From positions 14,655,566-14,719,565 of the forward strand of contig JAJVDF010000001.1 in assembly GCA_022410635.1 (NCBI GenBank): a stretch of 64,000 nt of DNA, read 5' to 3'. This document shows positions 10,297 to 20,075 of this stretch, piece by piece; position 1 is the stretch's first letter, and each line of letters starts with the position of its first letter. The DNA is from Tretioscincus oriximinensis. Lineage: Eukaryota; Chordata; Lepidosauria; Squamata; Gymnophthalmidae. The notes beneath the pieces are model-generated. The model made no database searches. It was not told the origin of the DNA and worked only from the letters and a program-made list of their open reading frames with translations. Both the position numbers and the translations under genes were made by a program.

Positions 10297-10778
10297 GGAG
10301 TCCAAGGTGGCAACCATTATTCTCCTGCTTTTAATGTTATCCTGATTATATTAAGAGTATTGATGATGGAGCCAAGATCACACATTGGGCTTCTAAGACT
10401 GAGAGTGAATCTTTGGACCTTAGTGGACTAGCCCCATATTGAATGGATTAATTTATCTGATCTGGCCTGTTCTGGATCAAGTTTGAAAAGCTCCATTTGC
10501 ATTTCAAGGCAGATCACTGTTTTTCTGAAACAACACCTATAGGAGTGCAGATGCACTCTTCGTAATCTGTATAACACAAAATACACATCTATCACAAGTG
10601 TCAGCTACTCTTCTGCATGACTGACCCATGTCCCTTTTGCTCTANTGCCATGTCTGTGCTTGAAGGTGGAACTGAGCTATCACTGAGGTTTTGGAAGTAA
10701 TCTGTGAAACAATCTGTGAAGTAATCTGGAAAAAGCTGCAGCCCCATCTTTGAAGTTTATGCAAACTTCTGATCTTTT

Positions 10779-10804
10779 CTTCAAAGCTTACGTAAGCTTT
10801 GAAG
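10779..10804. repeat. 26-bp perfect palindrome
   Basis: Reads cttcaaagcttac and then its exact reverse complement, with no loop. A weaker echo (tttgaagtttatgcaaactt) lies 28 bases to the left. It sits 30 bases from the 83-bp inverted duplication. Confidence 0.8.
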
Positions 10805-10833
10805 ATATCTGTGGCATTTACCTTGTTCCAATC

Positions 10834-10916
10834 CAGGAATAGTCTGCAATGTGAAAGGAGGGANAGTTGGNAGCATATTTTAAAATGAAATACAAAGGAC
10901 AAAACTGTGCAAAATA
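10834..10916 (-). repeat. 83-bp inverted duplication, left arm
   Basis: Exact reverse complement of 13027-13109 at every called base; the only differences are two Ns on this side. Starts caggaatagtctgcaatg and ends aactgtgcaaaata. Homology stops abruptly at both ends. Confidence 0.9.
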
Positions 10917-12185
10917 CTTTTTCATACTAGCCACCATTAAGTGGTATTTCTAACCTGGAGTAGGATTGTAGCCCTTGGCCAGNTTAACACTTGAAAAATG
11001 TCATTTAATCTTCAAAGCACTGATTTCCAAGCTGGGATATTTGTTNCCCCAGGGGTACATAGAAAATTAAATAATGGTTGTGGAATTCCATTATTGGGCT
11101 ATTTATTTACTGTTGTAGCATAGAAATGGCAACTATATTAATTATAAACATTTTGCAAATAAGGATATAATTTAAGAACATGAGCTGCCAAGTAAAAAAA
11201 TGGTTGGGAACCACAGCTCTTATGCGTTTGTTTATTGATNCAGAATAATAAGTTTTATAATGTATGTGATAACAGCTTCTGCACATGTTATATTTGAAGT
11301 ATTGTATGTCAGTGTTAGACTCTATGCACTGCATGCAGANGGCTGCAATTTCTGCAAAAATACTTGGAAATGACTGTTGAAAATATTATCTGAGATCTGA
11401 AGGATAATTTTTGATTTTATAAAAACAAAATACAGGGAATTATATTACAGAACTACTACTTTTATAAACCTAGAAAATCTCATTTTATCCAAAATTGTAG
11501 AAAGTCGGTGTAAAAACAATATGGTTCTAGCCTGAACCTGTGGAGGACGGCCTGTAATTTGGATTATGCCCACTAGATGTCAGAAGTTGCTTTCTTGATC
11601 TGAGGCTTTGCAATAATTTTTAAGATCAGCAATTTCTGGTAAAACTTAAGTAAAATTGTCTGAGGACAGTGAACTGCAAAATAGATTTGAATGCTGAGTT
11701 TCTAGGAAAAGAAGCAAGGAAAAATATGCTCAAAAGGCATGTATCTGTCATGAGAAAAAGGTCTGAGATGTACACATGAGGGGAGGAAAAGAAGGGGCAT
11801 GAAAAAATCTCAGCTAACTGGCAAGAGATCTTGTCTGTTAAAGAAACATCCCCAGGCATGATCTGATCCTTTAGTTCCAGAACTTTGTGCTGTGTCTTTT
11901 TCTGATATTACTTAAAACCTCCAGGGTCAGAAAGGCATTAGCNTTTGATAAACCAACACAGTAGCACTGTTTCTGAAAGTGAGATTGCCTTTCTCACTAA
12001 ATCCAGGAGGGGCTGTTGTGAAGATGGCACTGAAAGGCATTTGTGAACAAGCCGTGGCCATTATCAGCTGCATAGCAGACTGTGCCAGGCAAGATGTGGG
12101 CTGAACTTCAGATAGGTTGCAGTGCTCCTATAGGATGATGTTGCCCTTTTCTGCATTAAAGGTGACCAATCAAAACAATTTCAGA

Positions 12186-12428
12186 GAAATAGCTGTGTTA
12201 GTCTAGTAGAAAGTACAGCAAAGGAGCTAGCAGCACTTTGAGACTAAGTTGAGAAAAGTGGGTGGCATAAGCTTTCGTAGACATGTCTACTGAAGAAGTA
12301 TCTGAAGAAGTAGCATCTGAAGAAGTATCTGAAGAAGCAGCATCTCAAGAAGTAGGCGTCTCTACGAAAGCTTATGCCACCCACTTTTCTCAACTTAGTC
12401 TCAAAGTGATGCTAGCTCCTTTGCTGGA
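12186..12428. mobile_element. Head-to-head pair of hammerhead-like repeats
   Basis: The left half (minus orientation) begins gaaatagctgtgttagtctag and runs to ggcataagctttcgtagac. The right half (plus) runs tctacgaaagcttatgccac...caacttagtctcaaagtg...ctttgctgga. Together they form an inverted repeat with roughly 100-base arms. The join carries four direct copies of a ctgaagaag unit and one ctcaagaag variant. See the finding on hammerhead-like ends. Confidence 0.7.
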
Positions 12429-13873
12429 CAGTCAAAACAAGAATGGGTAAGCACTCAAACAGAAAAAAACAGTTCTAACAAAAGGAAGAAAAGGTTGCTG
12501 GGAGGATTTTTGCAAAGGATTTCCTGTGGCAGAGGAGGAAAACTGGGACAAAATTGCATGAAGCTAACCTTGCACTTACCTTGGAATCCTGGTGTACTGT
12601 ATTTGGCCGCTTTTCTGAAAAAATGTATTTACCATTTTATTCTGGGGAGATTCAAAGATTGAAACTTGGGGCCCTTGTGGGCAAATCAAATGTTTTGCCA
12701 CTGGAATAAATTAAAAGTAAATAAGATAGTCAGTGAGGGATTAAAACAAACCAGTANACTTAAAGCTTTAACATAGAAGTTGATTTTGCATAGATTTAAA
12801 AGCACAAGATCCTATTGCATAAAACATTCAGCCCTTCATTGGGTAGTGAATTTCAAGGTGAGCATGCTACTACAAAGAAGGGNCCATTTCGTGGTCCTCC
12901 CCCTTTAGCGAATGGAAACTAACAATGACATTTACAGCTTTTATTTATTTTGCAGTATCTTCTAGAACTAAGTTGGGGGAAGGGTGTGCCAGACAGAACT
13001 GTGTGACCCTGTGTTCACGCCCATACTATTTTGCACAGTTTTGTCCTTTGTATTTCATTTTAAAATATGCTTCCAACTCTCCCTCCTTTCACATTGCAGA
13101 CTATTCCTGTCTGCTTAGTGTTCAGANTGGTCTGTGCTATTCGGACCTAAGGCACAGGAACAGTCGTACTCCTGCTACAAGGTACAAAAGTATGTAGAAA
13201 CTAACTTNGATTGCTCTGCTCACCCTTGCTGCAATTGGCACATGCTGTGTGTAGGAAAACAGAGCAAACTATGTCTGGATCATAAGGCTACCTCACCACA
13301 TTCACATTTTTGCTGGGGCTGTTTCCCTCAGTTGTGGACTGTTAAGCAGTTCTCAGCAGGGATGTTGACTCTAAGTCCAAGGAACAACTGTGGGAAGAGA
13401 TGTGATTCAATATGTGGGTGACATATACCTGCTAATCACTCAGAGCACACGTGGAAGATGTGAAATCTATAAGTGTCTGATGTTTATAGCTTAAGGTNAA
13501 AAATGTCTTCATCCAGTAAAAAAAAAGCAATGAATCCACAATACCACGAGGTGGCATGAATTAGCAGTTTTCAGTTATAAAGCACTTGCTGTCTTTAAGG
13601 ATTTTATGGATAGGAATGTGGGAAACATCAGCATATTTTGTTCAGAATTAAATATATTCAATGTTAACAAAACTATTTCAATATTTGTAAATGTTCTGTA
13701 CTTGGCTATAAAATATTTTTATGATTAGAGTGTAAATCACTGGCTTGAAAGGTTCCATATTCTACAAGAAAGAGAGGCCTCTGGAATTCATTAGCTATGA
13801 AGAGTGAATTATTGATACTGGTTCTTCGCTTCACATAGGCAAAATGTAAGNTTCATCTTAAAGTTCTTTCTAC
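12429..13873. other. NET1: Intronic sequence, few features
   Basis: Holds the right arm of the inverted duplication (13027-13109). No exon recognised. Confidence 0.4.
13027..13109 (+). repeat. 83-bp inverted duplication, right arm
   Basis: Partner of 10834-10916, identical in inverse orientation. Flanks are unrelated beyond the arm. Confidence 0.9.
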
Positions 13874-14035
13874 AATGAGCCTATTCTTGATTCCATATCA
13901 GAATAGGAGCTTACAAGCCACATACTAGTATAGAGTATGGAAGGTCCTGAATGGGATCTGCCATACTCTACACCGACATGTGGATAGCAATTCCCTATTC
14001 TAAGATGTGACCCAGAATAAGGACCATTGACGAGT
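13874..14035. repeat. Palindromic MITE-like repeat, copy b
   Basis: Left arm gaataggagcttacaagccacatactag..tagagtatgg pairs imperfectly with right arm ccatactctacaccgacatg...ccctattc, followed by aagatgtgacccagaataagg. The clearest example of this family in the window. Confidence 0.65.
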
Positions 14036-14814
14036 GTATATATTTTCTTTTCATGAGAAAGGATGTCTTCATTAATTTTAGTCTGTTTTGGGTCATGAGA
14101 ATGTTGAGGAAGTCCTGCTGAGAAATCCTAACTTCTGTAAGTTACTGTTGCTGCTTTTAGTGATGAAAAAGAAAAATCATTGTGCAAAATCAAACATTTC
14201 ATTTTCAGGCAAATATTTGTTATAGTTCTTTTTTAGTCCTGCCACTTCTTTATGTGTGTGCNATGTGCACAAGCATATTAGCATATATATGCATGTTGTA
14301 TATTTATTAGCAATTATGCAAACATATAAATCCATATTATCCAGGTTTGTATACATATAATATATACATTCATACATANAAGTTTGTAGATATATGCAAA
14401 TATATACATTTATCTAGTAAATACCGGAAATGCCTTAATCTAAACCTATACTTACCCATTCAAAAAAGGTAGATAAATCCATATATACAGAATCATGTGT
14501 TTGTAGTCATGCATTAGATTTCAGCTATCCCTACTTGTTTGGTCATTGTGAAGTTATTGTGGTTATTGCTGCTATGTTGATGGTAACTGGTAACATCCCT
14601 TGTTTAATGCAACCTNAAAATCTTACAATAATGCACTTTGTTGTTTGCAGTACCAATAACTTACCATACATAGATGATGAAGTCTGTGGTTCTAGCCCCA
14701 GTTTTCCCTAGGNAGCAATTACTTGCATAATGTTACTTTGCATTGCATAATGACTTGTGGCAGCCCAAGCATAGTGTTATAAGTTATGAACACAACAGGA
14801 AGTTATGATGATCA
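14036..14814. other. NET1: AT-rich intronic sequence
   Basis: Includes a TATA/ATAC-rich tract (14270-14430), probably a decayed microsatellite. Nothing else recognised. Confidence 0.4.
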
Positions 14815-15358
14815 AGGATGAACAAGAATGATCAAGGGACTGGAGCACCTCCATTATGAAATTCGGCTGCAACGTCTGGGCGTCTTCAGCATCGAAAGAC
14901 AGCATCTGAGAGAAGATCGAATTGATGTGTATAAAATCATGCATGGGATGGATAAGGTGAATAGAGAAAAACTATTTTCTCTATCACTCATCNCTAGGAC
15001 CAGGNGGCAGTCCATTTAACTGATGGGCAAAAGAGTGAGGACAGACAAAGGAAAGTATTTTTTATTTCACCCAGAGGGGCATTGGCCTATGGAATTTTCT
15101 TCCAGAAGAGATGGTAGTAGCTAACAGCCTGGATAGCTTTAAGGCAGGATTAGACAAGTTCATGGAAGCCAAGGGTATAAACAGCTACTAGGATGGATGT
15201 CTTGGTACTACCTCCNAGATGGAGCAAAAGGCAAAATGCTTGAAGATTTTGCTTTCTTTAACTTCAGACTGACCACATGGGCCATTGTGTGAGACAGAAT
15301 GTTGGACTAGATGGGCTCCGGCCCGATTTAGCAGGGCTTGTCTTATGTTCATATGCCA
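14815..15358 (+). mobile_element. CR1 LINE 3' fragment
   Basis: Encodes the end of the CR1 ORF2 (IKGLEHLHYEIRLQRLGVFS, RTDKGKYF-like block) and the 3' region (ggaattttcttccagaagagatggtag, ggactagatgggctccg), ending at a ttatgttcata terminus. Frames are broken. Confidence 0.85.
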
Positions 15359-16257
15359 GGATGAGCAGGTAAGGGTTTTAATTGNATAGTGACAAGTCCA
15401 GCCTTTTTAATCACTTCCTATTAAACTCTAGTTAAAAGTATTGCAACAGGTAAACTGGAATGCCAGTGGGGAGAGGTTTAGAGCCAAGGTGACCACCAGA
15501 GTCTATAATTGGTTTAGAAACACCAACATTATTGTTGACTGCAAAAGTTAGGTGCCTAAGAGAAGCTTGTTGCAATTTAGATATTAAAGGAAGCATGTTA
15601 TTGGTAAATACAGAACACAGAAATACAGAATACAGAAGATGATGGCATTTGAACCATTCTGCTAACAACAGTCACGTTAGTTGAGTGGCACTCTAGAGCT
15701 GAGCAAACAGTAGTTCACTTTATCTCAGCTTATTGGTTGGATTTTAGGAGAGCCACTCTAATCAGCCCTAGAACAAAGTCTAAGAAAAATAGACTAGAGA
15801 GAAAGATGTTATTTTGATGTTTTAACTTTGTAAATGTTTTTAGCTTTTATGTTAATTGTAGTGGTTGCATTTTTATAAGTGTATTGTACATTGATGGTGC
15901 TTTATAAATTATTATTAGTAATAATGTTGTTGTTGATGATGATGATGGGGATTGGACCTGGTGATCCTGGAGTTCCCTTCTAGCTCTTTGATTCAATGTT
16001 CAGGACTACAAAAAACTCATCTGATGCCCATTAAACAAATATAATAGCAAAACAAGAGTATGTGCATGCAGTGATCTTAAGGCAGATGAGAGGAAGCAAA
16101 GAACAAAAGATGATATTTAGGAAATGCCTGAAGCAACAGAGATAAGTAGCATGAAGGAAAAACTGTTGGAACTGCCAGAATGAGGCTGATAGGAGTAGTT
16201 TGTGATTCCTTTATTTAAAATCTAGGGTAATAGAGGNAAAAAACCTGTCTTCTCTGG
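15359..16257. other. NET1: Intronic sequence with a short CR1 tail
   Basis: About 15940-15998 (ggattggacctggtgatcctggagttcccttctagctct) is a short CR1 3' end next to a (GTT/GAT)n run. Otherwise nothing recognised. Confidence 0.45.
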
Positions 16258-16455
16258 TAGGCTGACCAGATGACCCCTTTTGGGGGCAGTGGAAACCCGA
16301 TTTTGGTGTGCCTCCCGGTTTTTGCTGAGAATTTTTTTTTCAAAAAAGTATTTTTTTCAAAATTCTTTTTTCATTTTGTTTTCCTCAGCAAAAACCGGGA
16401 GGCACCCCCAAACTGGGTTTTTCACCCACACAAAAGGNGTTATCTGGTAAGCCTA
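16258..16455. mobile_element. Palindromic MITE (hAT-type candidate)
   Basis: Ends are inverted repeats of about 25 bases: taggctgaccagatgacccc on the left matches the reverse complement of the right end ...ttatctggtaagccta. Interior arms also pair: gcctcccggtttttgctga and tcagcaaaaaccgggaggc, around a T/A-rich centre. It is flanked by tctctgg on each side (16251-16257 and 16456-16462). A 7-8 bp duplication fits hAT. Non-coding. Confidence 0.7.
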
Positions 16456-16469
16456 TCTCTGGCACATGA

Positions 16470-16570
16470 CATACATATTGATTTAGTTTTGCACTANTCT
16501 CCTATCTTTCTTCCAAAGAGTCCTAGGTAGAAACAATTATTCTCCTGATCTTAATGTTTGATGCCAGATC
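16470..16570 (+). repeat. Relative of the SINE copy 4 target region
   Basis: ttagttttgcactantctcc, then agagtcctaggtagaaacaattattctcctg, parallels 9905-9926 and 10297-10345 without the intervening SINE. A repeated sequence of unknown class. Confidence 0.55.
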
Positions 16571-17596
16571 ATCCCAAGGGATCAGAGCTGTTCTGATGGA
16601 AGGCAGAAATCCTCATCTTAAACCTCTTTATTAAGTTTTCTGAGATCCAAGATGGAATATCACCTGTTATTAATTCTGGGGATTAGAAACATGAATCAAG
16701 TATATCACCAGCCCCCCTTGCCTTGTGAAACTGANCCCACTGTTCCAGTGTTGAGAAGTGCCTTTAATACCCATAGAACCACTGAAATAATACTTCTTTA
16801 TGGAGCCATGTGTCCTACCACAGCTGAGAAAGTGGGTGGAAAATGCAAAACACAGCCTTCAACTCTTTAGCTCTGATGCCTATTTTGACATTTACTATCA
16901 GCAACATTACTTAATGGAAATATTCCTAACTATGAAGTTAGGAACCAGAATTATCCAGACTTCTTTGCACAATAGGAGAATCAGACCTAGCATGTGGGAG
17001 GAGGTCATGCCAGAAGGCTATGTCCTGGTAGAAAAAAAACTTAGATGTGCAAAAGGGTTGTTTATTTCTTTACCAGCATGATCTTATTTCCATGGTCTCT
17101 TGGGTTGAAAGAATCTATATGTCCAAAATGCTTACAAAAAGAGCTCTTATCCTTTGGTTCTATACCCTTTATTTGGTTTTATATCCTGCAATTTTAGTTT
17201 TATTTCTGAAATGTGAACAAATTTCAACATATAATAAAACAGCTATCAAAGAGTCCAATGTTCCAAGGTATAACGACCAACGACAGGGCTCAGAACTTTG
17301 GCAGCCTCCAGGATACAAGGGAGGAAATAAGGAGCGAGGCAGGAGGAAAGGGAGAAGGGAGAAAAAAAGCGGGATGGAAGGGGGCAAGGGAGGGAGAGAG
17401 GATGTTGGTGGATGCAGGGAAAGGACAATGGAGAGAAGGAATGGGTTAATTCTGCGAGTAGGTTAATAATAGGTAATGAAAATAAGCAAATAAATCCTAG
17501 CCATTGTTTCAATCTCTGAACTTAATTATCTCTGTCTTCTTTCCTTCCTTCTGTTCAAATTTATGAGATCTGTAGGTTGTGGACCTATTCTGTAGA
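16571..17596. other. NET1: Intronic sequence with a purine-rich tract
   Basis: About 17319-17440 is strongly purine-rich (gggaggaaataaggagcg..., gggagaagggagaaaaaaag) and could form triplex or H-DNA. The open frames across it reflect low complexity, not coding. Confidence 0.45.
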
Positions 17597-18950
17597 ATCT
17601 TAAGAACATATGAACATAAGAAGAGCCATACTGGATCGGGGCAGGGCACATCTAGTCCAGCATTCTGCCTCATACACCAGATGCATCTGGGGCAGTCAGA
17701 GGAAAGCAAAATATGACCTGTTCATGACTCCCTGCAAATGGCATTTTAGGAATACTGCCTGTTGCTCCATCCCAGAAGCAACATCCAGACATCCATCCTA
17801 GTACCCATTTATACCCTTGGTTCCATAAATCTGTCTAGTCCTGTCTTGAAGCTATCCAAACTGTTTGCTACCACCACCTCTTCAGGAAGTAAATTCCACA
17901 GGCTGATAACTCTGGGTGAAAAAATACTTTCCTTTATCTGTTCTCACTTTTCTGGCTATCAGTTTCAAGAAGTGCCCACTGGGGTGTTATGTGATAGAGA
18001 AAACATTTTTTCTTTATTCACCCTATCCATTCCATGCATGATTTTGTACAGTTCAATCAGATCACCTCTCAAACGTCGCCTTTCGAGGCTGAAAAGGCCC
18101 AAACGTTGCAGTCTGACTTCATAAGGGAGGTGCTCCAGACCTTTGATCGTTCTTGTTGCCCTTTTCTGCACCTTCTCTGGTTCCACAATATCCCTCTTGA
18201 GATGTGACCAGAACTGAACACAGTACAGTGGTACCTCGGTTCTCGAACGCCTTGAATGTTGACCAAATCGGTGTTCGACCAGGCGATTCCAGAAACTTTT
18301 GTCCTGGAATCCAAACACCTATTTGGAACTCGNACTTCCTTCGGCGTTCTTTCGGCCCGGCGCGCCTTGCTTGCGTCATCAGTATGCGTTTTTTCGGCCC
18401 GGCGCGCCTTGCTTCGGTTCTCGAACAATTTGGTTCTCGACCGTCCTGCCGGAACGAATTCTGTTCGAGAACCGAGGTACCACTGTATTCCAAATGTGGC
18501 CTCAACACAGATTTATAAAGAGGCAAAACAACTTTTGCTGACTTGTTTTCGATTCCTTTCCTAATTACCCCAACATGGAATTTGCCTTTTTTGCTGCTGC
18601 TGCTGCACACTGGGTTGACATCTTCATTGAATTGTCTAACACCCCAAGATCCTTTTCTTGCTCAGTCACAGAAAGCTTGGTTCCCATCAGTTGGTAGGAG
18701 TAATTGGTGTTCTTTGCCCCAACGTGCAGGACTTTGCACTTGCTTAAATTGAAGTGCATTTGCCACTTTGATGCCCACTCACCCAATTTCAATAGATCAT
18801 TCTGTGACCTTACAATCATTTTCAGTTTTCACTACCCTGAACAGTTTAGTGTCATCAGCGAACTTGGCTACTTCACTGTTTACCTCGGCATCCAGATCGT
18901 TTATGAATATATTGAAAAGGTCCCAGTACAGACCCCTGGGTCTTAACTGA
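17597..18950 (-). mobile_element. CR1 LINE 3' half, split by a MITE
   Basis: Reversed CR1. From left to right: the terminal gaacatatgaacataagaaga, the tctagtccagcattctg 3' UTR, the ORF2 C-terminus and the reverse-transcriptase region with an intact FADDT motif (codons around 18843-18866). A Tc1/mariner-type MITE (18226-18485) splits the frame. The coding frame also has small indels. Ends around the ...GSVLGP region, so it is 5'-truncated. Confidence 0.9.
18224..18487. mobile_element. Tc1/mariner-type MITE nested in CR1
   Basis: The element is 18226-18485 (260 bp), with perfect 23-bp terminal inverted repeats (18226-18248 and 18463-18485) starting cagtggtacctcgg. It is bordered by TA on both sides (18224-18225, 18486-18487). 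Removing it restores CR1 sequence found uninterrupted at about 58785-58800 (gaacacagtattccaaatg). It contains internal GC-rich direct repeats (ttcggcccggcgcgcctt, twice). No transposase. Confidence 0.9.
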
Positions 18951-18984
18951 TTTTAAAGTTTTATTCATTAAATTGTGTTTGAAC

Positions 18985-19292
18985 AATATGGTTTCTAATT
19001 TACTTCCTGAAGAGGTGGTGGTAGCTAACGGCTTGGATAGCTTCAAGACAAGACCAGACAGGTTTATGGACACCAAGGGTATAAATGGGTACTAGGATGC
19101 TGCTCCCGGGATGGAGCAACAAGTAGTGCTCCTGAAATGCCATTTGCAGGGAGTCATGAACAGGTGTGTGTTTTGTTTTCCTCTGTTCGTACTGCCCAGG
19201 TGCATCTGGTGGGCCTCTGTGTGACACAGAATGCTGGACTAGATGGGCTCTGGCCCGATCCAGTATGGCTCTTCTTATGTTCTTATGTTCTC
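18985..19292 (+). mobile_element. CR1 LINE 3' end
   Basis: aatttacttcctgaagaggtggtggtagct through gggctctggcccgatccagtatgg to ttcttatgttcttatgttc. It lies in opposite orientation to the CR1 ending at 18950, so the two are separate insertions or an inverted pair. Confidence 0.85.
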
Positions 19293-19539
19293 TTTTTCCT
19301 TAACTTTGTTAGGAGTTATCCATGCCTCTTCTGCTACAACGAAGACTTGCATTTTTAACTGTAAGTAATGTGTTTATANGAACAAGACTTATCGCTCAGC
19401 CATTCAGTCCACCATCCTCTCCCCAGATTGGCCTAACAATTGCTCTAGACATCTCAAGTAGAAAATGAAAGCAAAACATTAATCTGCTGTCAATTCCTAT
19501 AGTTTATCTTTAGAGAAACATATTCCTCCCTCTCCCATT

Positions 19540-20075
19540 TAGAAGCAATATCAGACATCAATTCCAGTTGTTCTGGTATATCCATGCCTCCAGGGATTTG
19601 TCTACTATGTTGAAGCTATCGAGGATGGCTATTGTCACCCTATCTTTCAATAGTAACTTCTATAGACATATGGCCCTCTGGGTAAAAAAATAATTATCTT
19701 GCCCATTGCCACCATCCTTGTTTTTTAGTTCTAGTGTTGTACAATAATTTTTCCATAGCCACTTTTTCCACATATATCATGTATGATATACATTTCAATC
19801 AAGTCACTTCATAAACATTCTGTTTCAAGACTGAAGAAACGTAGATTTTGCTGTCTGGTTTCATAAAGGATTTTGTTCCAGTTCCTTGATCATTCTTTTT
19901 GCCCCTTTCTCTACCTTTCCACTTCAACAAGTATCTTTTTTATGGTATTGCGACCAGAATTATATGCAGTATTCCAAATGTGACATCAACACAGATAGTA
20001 TATATAAAGAGGTACAATAATGCTTGTTGATTTATTTTGTATTCTTTTTCTAATTATCCCTAGTATTGAATTTGT
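19540..20075 (-). mobile_element. Old, diverged CR1 fragment
   Basis: Weak but ordered CR1 landmarks on the minus strand, such as attccaaatgtgacatcaacacagat and caagtcacttcataaacattctgtttcaagactgaagaaac. Much more decayed than neighbours. Confidence 0.6.

Larger units (their letters stand above)
10297..12185. other. NET1: Intronic sequence with few recognised features
   Basis: Apart from a 26-base palindrome (10779-10804) and one arm of an inverted duplication (10834-10916), I see no exon or clear repeat. Confidence 0.4.

Noticed and set aside
10044..10317. Glu/Gly- and Arg-rich open frames
   Set aside because: Translation of the (CTT/CTC)n tail of a SINE on the opposite strand.
17169..17466. 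Purine-rich open frames as genes
   Set aside because: Low complexity on both strands, no known motif.
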